DNA from: UBA4782 sp034429195
Lineage (GTDB): Bacteria; Chloroflexota; Anaerolineae; Anaerolineales; Anaerolineaceae
Direction of reading: 5' to 3'
DNA: 64,000 nucleotides
NCBI GenBank assembly: GCA_034429195.1
Contig: DAOUGQ010000016.1
Coordinates: 1 to 64,000, forward strand
Part shown: positions 43,335 through 52,192 of the stretch, piece after piece
Position numbering within the stretch: the first letter of the stretch is position 1
Layout: every line of letters begins with the position of its first letter
Program-made: the position numbers and the translations under genes
The notes under the pieces: generated by a model
The model's input: only the letters and a program-made list of their open reading frames with translations
What the model was told of the DNA's origin: nothing
Database searches by the model: none

Positions 43335-45331
43335 ATGAAAAAGCTCCCGCGTTAACAATTGCACTAGCAGGGCAACCAAATGTAGGGAAATCAACCATAT
43401 ACAATCTCCTTACAGGTCAATCACAATATGTGAGCAACTGGCCGGGAAAAACTTCAGAATGCCAGGAATGTTGTTTTAATTTCCATGGAGAAAGGATCCG
43501 CCTGGTAGATTTGCCTGGTACGTACAGCTTATCTGCGAATTCGGTCGAAGAGCAGATTGCACGTGATTACCTAATAAAAGATCGCCCCGATGTGTTGCTT
43601 GTTATTCTCGATGCGGTTAACCTTGAGCGAAACTTATATCTTGTGGCAGAACTTCTTAACCTGCCTGTTCCCTTTGTTCTGGGGATCAATCGCACTGATC
43701 TGGCTGACTCGCAGGATATCCATATTGAACCAGAAGTACTTCAAGCTGCCATAAAGGTACCTGTGATTCCTCTTGTTGCTCAACGGGGCGAAGGGATCCA
43801 GGAAGCAATTGAGGCAGCAGTACATCTCGCGCTGCATTTAGAAGAATGGAAACCTGACCGTCCATTGATCCGAGAAGATCACCTAAAAGTACTTGATGAA
43901 CTTGAGCAAATAATTCAAAACCGGGTGCCTGTGCCATACCCGACAGATTGGGTAGCCGTAAAGCTTTTAGAAGGAGATCGGAAAATAACAGAAATGGTGC
44001 AGGAGAATCTTGGCGCAGATTGGGAGAAGGTTCATGCCCTGCTTCTTCAACATGATGATGCTTTCCTGGCAGTAGTAAGTGAACGATACGATTGGATTAA
44101 TAGGATGGTGCACGCTGCGATTGTTCGTCCAAGATCGGGTAAAGTCACCATAACTGACAGGTTAGACCGCGTTGCAACCCATTCGGTCTGGGGAGTGTTA
44201 GTTTTAATTGCAGTCATGGCTGGATTATTTGGATTGACTTTTTCGATCGGAATACCTATCCAGACCTGGCTTGAGAAAAATGTAATCCAGGCTGCAGCAA
44301 CATGGATATTTGGAACGTTTACCTATTTTCCTCAGTGGATCGTGAGCCTGATTGCAAATGGACTTATCAGTGGAGTGGGAACCGTCTTAACCTTGTTGCC
44401 GATTCTGGTCCTTTTCTTTTTTGGTATGGGTATATTGGAGGATTCAGGATATATGGCTCGAGCAGCTTTCGTCATGGATCAAGCAATGCATCCTTTTGGG
44501 TTGCATGGTAAAAGCTTTTTGCCACTCTCCTTCAGTATCGGCTGTAATGTACCTGCAGTGATGGAAAGCCGAATTATTGAAGAACCAAGATCCCGGTTGA
44601 TCACGATTTTATTAACCCCTTTCATACCATGTTTTCCAAGATTATCAGTTGTAGTTATTCTGGCTCCCATCTTTTTTGGGAAAAATGCTTTTTTATACAG
44701 TCTGCTTATCTTTAGTATCCCGATAATTTTCCTGGTAATTTATGGAAAATGCTTCCATGAGTTACTTCAGAGTGGAAAACATAACGCTTTCATTATGGAA
44801 TTGCCTCTTTACCAGGCACCTCAATTAAAGGCAATTTTTAAAAGTGTAGGTGTTCGCATTGTCGATTTTTTGAAAGGTGCAGGCACCATCATACTGGTTG
44901 TTTCTGCTGGATTGTGGGCATTATCTTATTTTCCAGGTGGGAATATTGAGGGAAGCTTCCTTTCTCTTTGGGGACAATGGCTGGATCCAGTTAGTAAACT
45001 CATTGGTCTTGATTGGCGGATGGCAGTGGCGCTTATCACAAGCATGCTGCGAAGTGAAAATACCCTTTCGACGTTGTCCGTATTGTATGGTGTAGGTCCA
45101 CAAATGACTTTATCAGAAGCTGCTGCAAGCCAGGTTACCCCTGCAGCAGGTCTGGCGTTTTTAGCCATGCAGATCCTGTTCATCCCCTGCATTGCCACTT
45201 TAGCTGCTATTCGCAATGAAAGCAAATCCTGGAGGTGGACTTTGGGTTATGTCGGTTTGCGGTTAATGACTTCTCTCATAGTAGGCATCTTGATCTACCA
45301 GGGATACCGGTTGTTTCAATGGGGGGTGTAA
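43331..45331 (+). CDS. feoB: FeoB, GTP-dependent ferrous iron transporter
   Basis: The 666-residue protein has the FeoB layout. The N-terminal G domain shows G1 GQPNVGKST (14-22), G3 DLPG (60-63) and G4 NRTD (120-123). A GDI-type helical linker follows, then a polytopic membrane part with the Gate motifs EDSGYMARAAF, GLHGKSFLPL and GCNVPAVMESR. FeoB imports Fe2+ across the cytoplasmic membrane, mainly under anoxic or reducing conditions. It is slightly shorter than many FeoB proteins (700-770). The usual SCSARLPV part of the Gate reads PCFPRLSV here, so one segment near the second pore Cys is altered. It overlaps feoA by 4 bases and is followed after 1 base by the FeoC-like gene. Confidence 0.93.
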   Translation: MNEKAPALTIALAGQPNVGKSTIYNLLTGQSQYVSNWPGKTSECQECCFNFHGERIRLVDLPGTYSLSANSVEEQIARDYLIKDRPDVLLVILDAVNLERNLYLVAELLNLPVPFVLGINRTDLADSQDIHIEPEVLQAAIKVPVIPLVAQRGEGIQEAIEAAVHLALHLEEWKPDRPLIREDHLKVLDELEQIIQNRVPVPYPTDWVAVKLLEGDRKITEMVQENLGADWEKVHALLLQHDDAFLAVVSERYDWINRMVHAAIVRPRSGKVTITDRLDRVATHSVWGVLVLIAVMAGLFGLTFSIGIPIQTWLEKNVIQAAATWIFGTFTYFPQWIVSLIANGLISGVGTVLTLLPILVLFFFGMGILEDSGYMARAAFVMDQAMHPFGLHGKSFLPLSFSIGCNVPAVMESRIIEEPRSRLITILLTPFIPCFPRLSVVVILAPIFFGKNAFLYSLLIFSIPIIFLVIYGKCFHELLQSGKHNAFIMELPLYQAPQLKAIFKSVGVRIVDFLKGAGTIILVVSAGLWALSYFPGGNIEGSFLSLWGQWLDPVSKLIGLDWRMAVALITSMLRSENTLSTLSVLYGVGPQMTLSEAAASQVTPAAGLAFLAMQILFIPCIATLAAIRNESKSWRWTLGYVGLRLMTSLIVGILIYQGYRLFQWGV

Positions 45332-45332
45332 T

Positions 45333-45563
45333 ATGATCGAAAGATTATTGAAATGTATCGCTAAGGGAGGAAGCTTTTCTACCCAATCGCTTGCTACTGA
45401 GCTGGATGTCAGCAATGAGTTGATAGAATCCATGCTGGCAGACCTTGTTCGCGCTGGACGACTTAAGCTTGTGGAACACTGCGCTGCTGACGAATGCAAA
45501 GGTTGCCAAATGGCTTCTTCATGTAAACCTCAGGCAAAAATATGGACGCTGGTTAGACAATGA
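45333..45563 (+). CDS. feoC: FeoC-like winged-helix protein with Cys cluster
   Basis: The 76-residue protein begins with a winged-helix segment (SFSTQSLATELDVSNELIESMLADLVRAG, residues 14-42) and ends with four Cys (50, 55, 58, 64) spaced C-x4-C-x2-C-x5-C. FeoC proteins bind FeoB and often carry an oxygen-sensitive Fe-S cluster at such a Cys set. Position directly after feoB (1 base gap, GGGGG upstream) supports the call. Confidence 0.8.
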   Translation: MIERLLKCIAKGGSFSTQSLATELDVSNELIESMLADLVRAGRLKLVEHCAADECKGCQMASSCKPQAKIWTLVRQ

Positions 45564-45630
45564 AAAACACAAAATTATCATGTAAATTCCAAAAATTTGA
45601 ATAAAAATTACCAGTATTCTTGTAAAAAGA

Positions 45631-45679
45631 AAGAGCGCCCAAACACAGCTATGACTGTCTGATCGAATGGGACGCTCTT
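45631..45679 (-). terminator. Hairpin terminator of the penicillin-acylase gene
   Basis: GGGACGCTCTT (45669-45679) pairs with AAGAGCGCCC (45631-45640) with one bulged base. Read on the minus strand the stem is followed by TCTTTTT. It also lies downstream of feoC and may serve both sides weakly. Confidence 0.6.
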
Positions 45680-45708
45680 GATTTATATCGGGTTGTTCTT
45701 TAATAGAA

Positions 45709-46545
45709 TCAGGATTGAAGTATCAATTTACCTTCCACATTGGCTTCAATATCCTTACGGTCGTATAGCATGGGGTAGTATTCTCCCTTGAAGTAAGCAG
45801 GGATCATGTCATCATAATGCTTACTGGCAATGTGACCAGATTCGCCTTGGGGCAAGACGTATTTTGAGTTTTTCAAGTTCCCCATATCAAAGATATGGCG
45901 CATAGAAGGAGCCCAAAGCTGGTTGTCGTATGGTGAATCAGGCATCCAGGCAGCCTGCCAGGGTGTATCTGTATCACCACCAACGGGGAAAGGTCCACGG
46001 TTGAAAGTGGGAGCCAGGAGCTTTTGTGAACCCATTGCGTGAGCCATGGTCGAACGATGGATTTTTCCCCACTGCCATTTTTGAGGATCATTTCCCAGGT
46101 GCTCACGAAGCCAGGAAATCGCATCTTTGATGCTCTTGATCAAGATAGCTTCCCTTCCACCTACTTTTTCCACCCACCATGAATTGGGATTATCCAGCAT
46201 TTTAAGCAGCGAGGGTGTGTCATATCCATACCATTCGTGGTCACCCAGAAGAACCGGATTCCAGGATTTCCCCAGCAATTCATCAGTAAGATCTTTCCCT
46301 ACAACAGGTTCCAGCAGATTTCGAACCAGGGTCAGGCGAATAACTTCGTAGATAGTTCCACCGATGCTTTGAGTATCAAGAATGGTATTCCACTGGCGCA
46401 GATAATCAAGAGCCAATTTCACATCCGGATCATTTTCTGGCAATCCCTTTAGCTTTTCAACGAAAATTCCACCAGGGATGCAGGTCAAATCTTGCTGCAT
46501 GGAAGCCATGTTATTGAAATTTAACTTCTCCTTCGAAGAAAGCAT
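45709..46545 (-). CDS. Penicillin acylase family, C-terminal fragment after frameshift
   Basis: This 278-residue frame continues the beta-subunit part of the upstream gene: MLSSKEKLNFNNMASMQQD directly extends the interrupted sequence, and the segment WGKIHRSTMAHAM ... GDTDTPWQAAWM is the conserved late part of Ntn-hydrolase penicillin acylases. The minus-strand bases before its first Met read in the same frame as FRRLTEM, so the ATG at 46545 is not a true start. It has no ribosome binding site. A single missing base near 46557-46564 would restore one protein of about 785 residues, the usual family length. Confidence 0.8.
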   Translation of the reverse strand: MLSSKEKLNFNNMASMQQDLTCIPGGIFVEKLKGLPENDPDVKLALDYLRQWNTILDTQSIGGTIYEVIRLTLVRNLLEPVVGKDLTDELLGKSWNPVLLGDHEWYGYDTPSLLKMLDNPNSWWVEKVGGREAILIKSIKDAISWLREHLGNDPQKWQWGKIHRSTMAHAMGSQKLLAPTFNRGPFPVGGDTDTPWQAAWMPDSPYDNQLWAPSMRHIFDMGNLKNSKYVLPQGESGHIASKHYDDMIPAYFKGEYYPMLYDRKDIEANVEGKLILQS

Positions 46546-46550
46546 TTCTG

Positions 46551-48056
46551 TTAAACGACGGAACCGGTCATCCAGGCACTTCCAAGATAATAGGGGTAAT
46601 CCTCTGAGATGATCTTGTTATTGGTGTTGACCAGGAACCCTTTTTCAGGATTCAAGGCATGGGGCATTTCTTCAAAGGGGACAAATCCCACCCAATCATA
46701 TTCTCCCGTCCAACCAGGAACGGGGACCATGCCATTCCCTTTACCACGAATCGGGGTCAAACCAGTTGCCCAGTACCCGATATTTCCATCTACGTCTGCA
46801 TATCCCATGCTGAGCTGTATCGTTTCAATCTCTCGCATGGCATCCACAAAGTCATCCCATTTTTTAGCTCGATGTAGCTTCATGAATGCTGACAAAGACG
46901 CTGAAGGTCGCAGCCCCATGGAACAAACTGCCAGGCTGGTATCCTTCACACCTACAACATCGCTGATTACTGGACCATGGCAGGTCACACGAACTTTTTC
47001 TACAAATGAATCTTTTTCACCCTTAATCTGGATTTTTTCTTCGATGATCTCGGTTTTTTGCCATTCATTTTTATAAAAATAAAGGGTTGGATCTTCAGGA
47101 TTAAACTTCTCAACGAAGAGGTCTTCACAATCAGTGTACGCCAGGGTGCAGCCCCAGGCGATGTGCCCGTTATGACCGGCAAGGATCATTGGTATACCAA
47201 CGACAGTCAACCCAATGGCATTAAATTCATCCGAAGCAATTTGCATTTCAAACCAAAGACCAGGTAGACTAAGCTGCATGTGCATGTCATTGCAGAAATA
47301 AGGTGAGCCTGTGTCTGTCTTCCAACCAGCCACTCCCCAGACATTGCTACCCAACCCTTTTTGCAGGTAAGGGCCTTTTTCTTTGCGATATGACTGCTCT
47401 GGACCAAAGCGGTTGAACTCGATGCCTTTTGGTAGGGTGGTTGGGTTGTCTCTTGGATAGATCATTTCCCATTCGGAAGCATGTTCTTCACCCACTTTTT
47501 CAATAAACCTGGCACGTGTGATTTCACCCAACCAGGCATGACCTAGCTGCCATTGCATGTAAGATGTAAAAGCCATCAGATCTTCAATGGCCCAGAGTTC
47601 GGGTTTGAATCCAAGTAGGGAGAATTCAACTGGAGGTTTAAATCCAGGTTGAGAGAGACAAGCGTTGATGCCATCCATATATGCCTGATAAATGGCTTTT
47701 GATTCGTCGTCCAGGCATTCATTCCAGATACGCATCCCGATCCTCTGGAATCCAAAGGTTCTTGTTGCACGGTCGGTGTCCAGAGCCATCTTCCCTAATA
47801 CTTCGCTCATACGTCCACGAGAAATGCGACGATGAAGCTCCATTTGCCAAATTCGTTCCTGTGCATGGACAAATCCCTGGGCGAAAAACATATCATGATT
47901 ATTCTTGGCAAAAATATGGGGAACACCTAATTGATCTCGAATGATTTCCACTGGAGCTTGCAGACCAGAAACTTGAATGGTCCCATCGATTTTTGGCAAA
48001 GCCTTTCGGCTCATCGATGTAAGTACGGTGCGGGCAACAGATTCGACCAGACCCAT
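46551..48056 (-). CDS. Penicillin acylase family, N-terminal part (frameshifted)
   Basis: This 501-residue frame holds the alpha subunit and start of the beta subunit of an Ntn-hydrolase. PVEIIRDQLGVPHIFAKNNHD opens the enzyme and AQGFVHAQERIWQMELHRR follows. GLGSNVWGVAG carries Ser237, the expected nucleophile freed by self-cleavage, and FCNDMHMQLSLPGLWFE and GHNGHIAWG follow it. The family hydrolyses amides such as penicillins or acyl-homoserine lactones. The substrate is unknown here. No secretion signal is obvious. AGGAGGA precedes the ATG by 5 bases. The frame runs out at GSAWMTG with an early stop, while the family sequence continues in the next frame. This is a frameshift or a sequencing error. 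Confidence 0.88.
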   Translation of the reverse strand: MGLVESVARTVLTSMSRKALPKIDGTIQVSGLQAPVEIIRDQLGVPHIFAKNNHDMFFAQGFVHAQERIWQMELHRRISRGRMSEVLGKMALDTDRATRTFGFQRIGMRIWNECLDDESKAIYQAYMDGINACLSQPGFKPPVEFSLLGFKPELWAIEDLMAFTSYMQWQLGHAWLGEITRARFIEKVGEEHASEWEMIYPRDNPTTLPKGIEFNRFGPEQSYRKEKGPYLQKGLGSNVWGVAGWKTDTGSPYFCNDMHMQLSLPGLWFEMQIASDEFNAIGLTVVGIPMILAGHNGHIAWGCTLAYTDCEDLFVEKFNPEDPTLYFYKNEWQKTEIIEEKIQIKGEKDSFVEKVRVTCHGPVISDVVGVKDTSLAVCSMGLRPSASLSAFMKLHRAKKWDDFVDAMREIETIQLSMGYADVDGNIGYWATGLTPIRGKGNGMVPVPGWTGEYDWVGFVPFEEMPHALNPEKGFLVNTNNKIISEDYPYYLGSAWMTGSVV

Positions 48057-48409
48057 TTCTTCCTCCTATGAATTTTGATGTGAATAAAGAAGATAAACCC
48101 TTTTTGATTGTTGGAATCTGATGATTCTTTTTAAAAAGTGCAGAATTTTTCGTCTTCCGAAATTGCATGCGGGATCTATTCAGCCAGACCTTTCATCCCT
48201 TAGGATGATGATTATGGCGGAATTACATTATTTTAGCTCAGGTTCCCCCAATTTACATCATTCAGCGTGACCCATTCCGCAGAATGAGTCACGCTGAATT
48301 AGAAAGGTAAGACTAAATCCTTTATACTGATTGTATCAACCTCACAGCATATTCTGTAAAAAGAAAAAGATTTTGAATCAGATCCTGCCTCGAACGGTAT
48401 CAAAGAGGG
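48057..48409. other. Intergenic region upstream of the penicillin-acylase gene
   Basis: 353 bases. A 40-base palindrome lies at 48260-48299. The rest is AT-rich with no readable gene. The promoter of the acylase gene must be here but no clear hexamers are seen. Confidence 0.4.
48260..48299. repeat. 40-base palindrome with one mismatch
   Basis: Arms of 18 bases beginning ATTCAGCGTGAC pair around CGCA with one mismatch. No U-tract follows on either strand. The shape suits a REP-like element, a small inverted-repeat remnant or a non-canonical terminator of the minus-strand gene ending at 48410. Confidence 0.5.
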
Positions 48410-48634
48410 TTATTGCATGTTCAAGAATTTCAACATTTCGAAAACCAGCATTGCAGGCCACACAATGGATTTAAGAATTCCCAAAACGCCTATCCAGAAA
48501 GAGGTTGCATGACCCAGGTAAAAAATCAAGGCGCCAATGAAACCCAGCCCGTAAACTGCATCTGATGCGCCATTGCGATAAACCTTTTTTGATCTCTTTT
48601 CTTCACAAGCATTTGAAGATGTTTCAGAAGTCAT
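48410..48634 (-). CDS. Small conserved membrane protein
   Basis: A 74-residue protein with a charged N-terminus, a SDAVYGLGFIGALIFYLGHA helix, a short turn (TSFWIGVLG) and a second hydrophobic segment ending VFEMLKFL. I recognise the general SDAVYGxGxIGAxxYYxxHA pattern as a conserved hypothetical family but know no function. The ATG at 48634 is preceded by AGGAG, which is better than the longer frame to 48733. That frame would overlap the upstream gene. It lies 26 bases after the preceding gene, in the same operon. Confidence 0.7.
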   Translation of the reverse strand: MTSETSSNACEEKRSKKVYRNGASDAVYGLGFIGALIFYLGHATSFWIGVLGILKSIVWPAMLVFEMLKFLNMQ

Positions 48635-48660
48635 TTTTTCTCCTCTTTTCAATTTCTGGT

Positions 48661-49197
48661 TCATGCCATATAGGAACTTGCAGCGGCTGAAGCTGCAGCC
48701 GAGTCTCTGTGAAGCATTAAAATTAGATACCAACCAAAAAGTACCAGAATGGGTAATTCAGGTAGTCGAGCCGCTTCTGGCAAGATCTCTACTTCTGCTG
48801 ATTGTTTAAAGAAACCGCCGATGTGAAAACGGATCAGAGGCTGCTCATCTTCAGTTTCCCACTCCAGTTGAGTCATCCAGAAATTGGTTGTCGCCTTAAA
48901 TCGCTTTCCATCGATAAATTCCAAAGTACCACCCTGGCTCCAGGTGTTATTGGTGAAAATCGCGATGTCTTCATCTACACCATTCACGCGAATACTGGCT
49001 TGCTTCTGCCAAAAACCGATACGCTTGAATGTCCAACTACCATCACCGCTTTCAGCATAAGCCAGTGTGCCCCATGCGCTACGAAATTGTAAAGTTGCTA
49101 CCAAAGTATCAACCGTTAGAAGCTCATATTCCATTCGTAAACTGGGTTGCACCCACTTGAGCGGATGGCTTGTCAATTGAGAAATTTTTAAGAGCAT
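48661..49197 (-). CDS. Uncharacterised protein with C-terminal hydrophobic segment
   Basis: 178 residues from the ATG at 49197, which has GGAGG 4 bases upstream. The body is rich in short beta strands with Trp and Phe (GSWTFKRIGFWQKQASIRV, TLEFIDGKRFKATTNFW), like a lipocalin or tubby-like barrel. A Pro-rich turn and one hydrophobic helix (about residues 152-165) follow, then an Ala/Ser-rich tail. The same arrangement suggests a soluble beta domain held to the membrane by its C-terminus. It is the first gene of a two-gene unit with the small membrane protein. No family name recognised. Confidence 0.65.
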   Translation of the reverse strand: MLLKISQLTSHPLKWVQPSLRMEYELLTVDTLVATLQFRSAWGTLAYAESGDGSWTFKRIGFWQKQASIRVNGVDEDIAIFTNNTWSQGGTLEFIDGKRFKATTNFWMTQLEWETEDEQPLIRFHIGGFFKQSAEVEILPEAARLPELPILVLFGWYLILMLHRDSAAASAAASSYMA

Positions 49198-49524
49198 TGT
49201 TCCTCCAAATGCTGTTTGAAAAACTACACTTTCATAATTCTTATCATATAGATATACGGAAGGAAAGGCAATGGGTTGCAATTATCAATACGTTTATCAT
49301 TCATCCACAATATGTCTTAATGTCTGAAGTATCCGGAAATATGTTTTCTCAACATGAAGACACCTATTGATTTTTGATCCGTTGCGAAGTACTATCTAGT
49401 TGTCTAAACAAGTTTAAACGATGAACTTGAAACCTGGGTTTTTAGTAACATTGCCGAACACGATGTTTGTCATGACCAACCCACCCACATTTTGGGGTGG
49501 GTTACCTTTTGAAAGGAGATTTCT
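49198..49524. other. Intergenic region, divergent
   Basis: 327 bases between divergent units. A perfect 9-bp hairpin sits at 49478-49503. Otherwise I see no gene, repeat or clear promoter hexamers. Confidence 0.4.
49478..49503 (+). promoter_or_regulatory. Leader hairpin before the paralog pair
   Basis: AACCCACCC (49478-49486) pairs with GGGTGGGTT (49495-49503). It lies 21 bases before the start codon and just before the Shine-Dalgarno. No plus-strand gene ends upstream, so it may be a 5'-leader structure or attenuator. Confidence 0.4.
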
Positions 49525-50748
49525 ATGAGTACGATTGATCTACCTTATACATTAGAGATGACATTACCGTTCCGGGCAATTGTCTACCCCTCCACACATG
49601 ATGGGCAGGGAGACGCAATCCGGGGACGTGGTAGCTGGAAAATTCGCCTTGAACCAACTGAAAAAGAGGGATTTGCGCATCTACATTTCCTTGGCTTATG
49701 GGCACAATTGGATCCAGGGTCGGTACTTCATTTTGATGTAGATGGGGATGGTTTTCTGGAAACCCTTGATATTAGTGAATTCAGATTGTCTCCAGATGAC
49801 CTGGAAATGCGAAAAAGCGGAGGTGAAATCGATCTGAGCACTGGTGAAGTAACCATGCATCTTATCATGCATCTCGATTTAAGCTTCATCCCGCAATTCG
49901 AACGTCGCGGGAAGGTGTCTCCTTTGGTATTCGATATTACCGAGCATGGCCGGTTTGATCTCGTAAATGGCAAATTCCTTTCTCATTCAACCCCGTTTGT
50001 TTTACTCGAGGGACCTTTAGCCGGGTTGACTGTGCTCAATTGTATTGATGATGACCCACCCTGCTATTCTACGATCACCCTGGGCATCAGTGTTTTAAGC
50101 GGTAATCCTGCTGCTTATGATATTCCTGTGGGTAAAGCTCCCAAAGAAGTATGGATCTGCCCTGGAACACCCATCATGCTATTATGGGAATCGACCAATA
50201 AAGGTACCTGGTCAGTGGATATCAACCCATTCCCCGGATCGGTGTCGACCAAAGGAAAACAGAAGATACCTGATCTGACCTCCAATAACCCAAAATTACA
50301 GAAAGCTCTCACGCAATCGACCAGTTTTGTGGGAACGGTTATAGGAGGTGATTGCCGTTCGGATAAAGATGATGTTACTGTCAATATCATTGCGGGTGAC
50401 GAGCATTTCTCTCAAACAGCAGTTTATCATGATGGACGTTATTGGACAGCATACTTGCCTGATTTTACCTATGACCGCAATATTCTTGTTTCGCGCATCA
50501 TGATCGCGCTTGGTCAGGCAGATAGCATCACGCACCCATCGTGGAGGGTGGATCATCTCTATGCAAACCAACCACCCGTTGGTACCACCTTGCCAGCTTT
50601 GAACACATGGACGAATGTAGCTAAAAAGCATGCTCTGCCGGGGGAATATCGTTTTACACCATTGCCCTATGGTACCCAACTGCCAGGAGGTGAAGAAAGG
50701 AAAAAAGTCTACTTCATCCTAGAGGTGACCAAATGCACCGCTCAGTAG
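49525..50748 (+). CDS. Uncharacterised DxDGDG protein, paralog 1
   Basis: A 407-residue protein with no signal peptide or membrane segment. It opens with a beta strand (LEMTLPFRAIVYP). Residues near 72-88 contain DVDGDGFLETLDISEF, an EF-hand or dockerin-like calcium loop. The middle has conserved AAYDIPVGKAPKEVWICPGTPI followed by LLWESTNKGTW. The C-terminal part has YWTAYLPDFTYDRNI and PSWRVDHLYANQPP. AAAGGAG lies 7 bases before the ATG. The next gene is a diverged copy overlapping by 16 bases, so both are translated from one message. I do not recognise the family. The presence of a Ca2+ loop is seen, function unknown. Confidence 0.8.
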   Translation: MSTIDLPYTLEMTLPFRAIVYPSTHDGQGDAIRGRGSWKIRLEPTEKEGFAHLHFLGLWAQLDPGSVLHFDVDGDGFLETLDISEFRLSPDDLEMRKSGGEIDLSTGEVTMHLIMHLDLSFIPQFERRGKVSPLVFDITEHGRFDLVNGKFLSHSTPFVLLEGPLAGLTVLNCIDDDPPCYSTITLGISVLSGNPAAYDIPVGKAPKEVWICPGTPIMLLWESTNKGTWSVDINPFPGSVSTKGKQKIPDLTSNNPKLQKALTQSTSFVGTVIGGDCRSDKDDVTVNIIAGDEHFSQTAVYHDGRYWTAYLPDFTYDRNILVSRIMIALGQADSITHPSWRVDHLYANQPPVGTTLPALNTWTNVAKKHALPGEYRFTPLPYGTQLPGGEERKKVYFILEVTKCTAQ

Positions 50749-51959
50749 AATCCAGGTACACGCTGACCATCCCATTTCGAGCTGCTGTTTATCCCACGCC
50801 CAGATCCGGGGCAGGAAACCTGGTCAGCGGAAGGGGAATGTGGACATTGAACTTCACTCCTGCAGCAGAAGCCAACCATCTGAAGATCACTTTTAACCAA
50901 CTATGGTTCCGGTTTGACCCTTCCAGCCGGCTTGAATTTGACATCGATGGTGATGGAGACCTTGAGCTAATTGATCTGGGTAATTTTACAGTGTCTTCTG
51001 ATGAATTCAATATGGAAAACAGCGGTGGCGAAGTGGATATGGTTACAGGTGAGGCACATTTGCATCTCGATTTCACGATCACACCCAGTTCTTTATCGCA
51101 GCTTGCACACCTGAAGAACCTTGATCCTATCCGGTTCACACTTGACGAAAATGGACATATTGATCAGAAGCGCGGCATTTTTGAAACCCATTCACAACTC
51201 TGGACAGTACCCGAAGGAACCTTTGCTGGAATGACCATCATCAACTGCATGCATCTCTTAATCCCCTACGAAACCCAGCCCTGTGCAACCGTGGTGATCG
51301 GTGTGAACGTCTTAAGTGGAAGTCCGAGCGCGTATGATATTCCCGCAGGGCAGGCACCAAAAGAAGTCTGGATCTGTCCAGGAACTCTAATCAACTTGCT
51401 TTGGGATTCGACAAATAAAGGTACCTGGATAGTTAGAATTTCTCCCATTTTGGGTGACCAGAAACCCCAGGGTCATCAATTTATTCCGGATGCAAAATCA
51501 GTCTTTTCAGAAATACAGAAACCCATCACACAATCGAAAACCTTCGTGGCTCGAACGGTGGGAGGAGATTATTACCCAGCAGAAGATTACGTTACCATCA
51601 ATGTTGTCAATAACGGGGATGAGATCAGCCAGACAGCGATGTATGATGACGAACTCCATTATTGGAAAGCATTTTTACCCGATCACACTTATGACCGGAA
51701 TATTCGGGTATCAGAGGTGATCATCGATTCTGGCATGGCAGACAGCATCACGTGGCCTGGTTGGAGAGTCGATCATACTTATGGAACAGAAAAGCCCGTC
51801 AATACACAGGTACAGGCTCTTAATCAATGGGTCAATGTCAACCCTGTTCATAGTCTGGCAGGTGAGTATACGTTTCGCCCTCAGCCATCTGGTTCAATGC
51901 TGCCTGCAGGTGAACAACAACGTGTGGTTTACTTTCGTTTGAAACTAGGGTGTAAATAA
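50733..51959 (+). CDS. Uncharacterised DxDGDG protein, paralog 2
   Basis: A 408-residue protein colinear with the preceding gene over its whole length. It has the same calcium-type loop (DIDGDGDLELIDLGNF), the same AYDIPAGQAPKEVWICPGT block, the same STNKGTW and the same YDRNI and WRVDH segments. Identity looks close to half by eye. The ATG lies inside the end of the first gene, with GAGGTGA 5 bases upstream, so translation is coupled. A strong terminator closes the unit. The pair probably works as a heteromer or as two variants of one binding protein (inference). Confidence 0.8.
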   Translation: MHRSVESRYTLTIPFRAAVYPTPRSGAGNLVSGRGMWTLNFTPAAEANHLKITFNQLWFRFDPSSRLEFDIDGDGDLELIDLGNFTVSSDEFNMENSGGEVDMVTGEAHLHLDFTITPSSLSQLAHLKNLDPIRFTLDENGHIDQKRGIFETHSQLWTVPEGTFAGMTIINCMHLLIPYETQPCATVVIGVNVLSGSPSAYDIPAGQAPKEVWICPGTLINLLWDSTNKGTWIVRISPILGDQKPQGHQFIPDAKSVFSEIQKPITQSKTFVARTVGGDYYPAEDYVTINVVNNGDEISQTAMYDDELHYWKAFLPDHTYDRNIRVSEVIIDSGMADSITWPGWRVDHTYGTEKPVNTQVQALNQWVNVNPVHSLAGEYTFRPQPSGSMLPAGEQQRVVYFRLKLGCK

Positions 51960-51971
51960 GCAGGATGCACC

Positions 51972-52009
51972 AGCCCTCCAAAGTTATTAGAATTTTGGAG
52001 GGCTTTTTT
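51972..52009 (+). terminator. Rho-independent terminator of the paralog pair
   Basis: AGCCCTCCAAA (51972-51982) pairs with TTTGGAGGGCT (51994-52004) and is followed by six T. Confidence 0.92.
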
Positions 52010-52192
52010 GAGAAATTAAAATATTTTAATCAATAATTTTTATAACACTCCGGGATAAGAAAATTTTAATACCCTGTTCGCTCTGATCTTTGTTGTTTTT
52101 ACCGTCATAAAGATCGATTAGTTTTCTAAAAACTACTGACATTTGAGGAAATTATCATCTTGTTTTCCAATGAAAATATCTCTAGATTCTTC

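Noticed and set aside
45709..46545. Treating this frame as a separate gene with its own start
   Set aside because: The bases before its first Met encode the family sequence in the same frame and no ribosome binding site is present.
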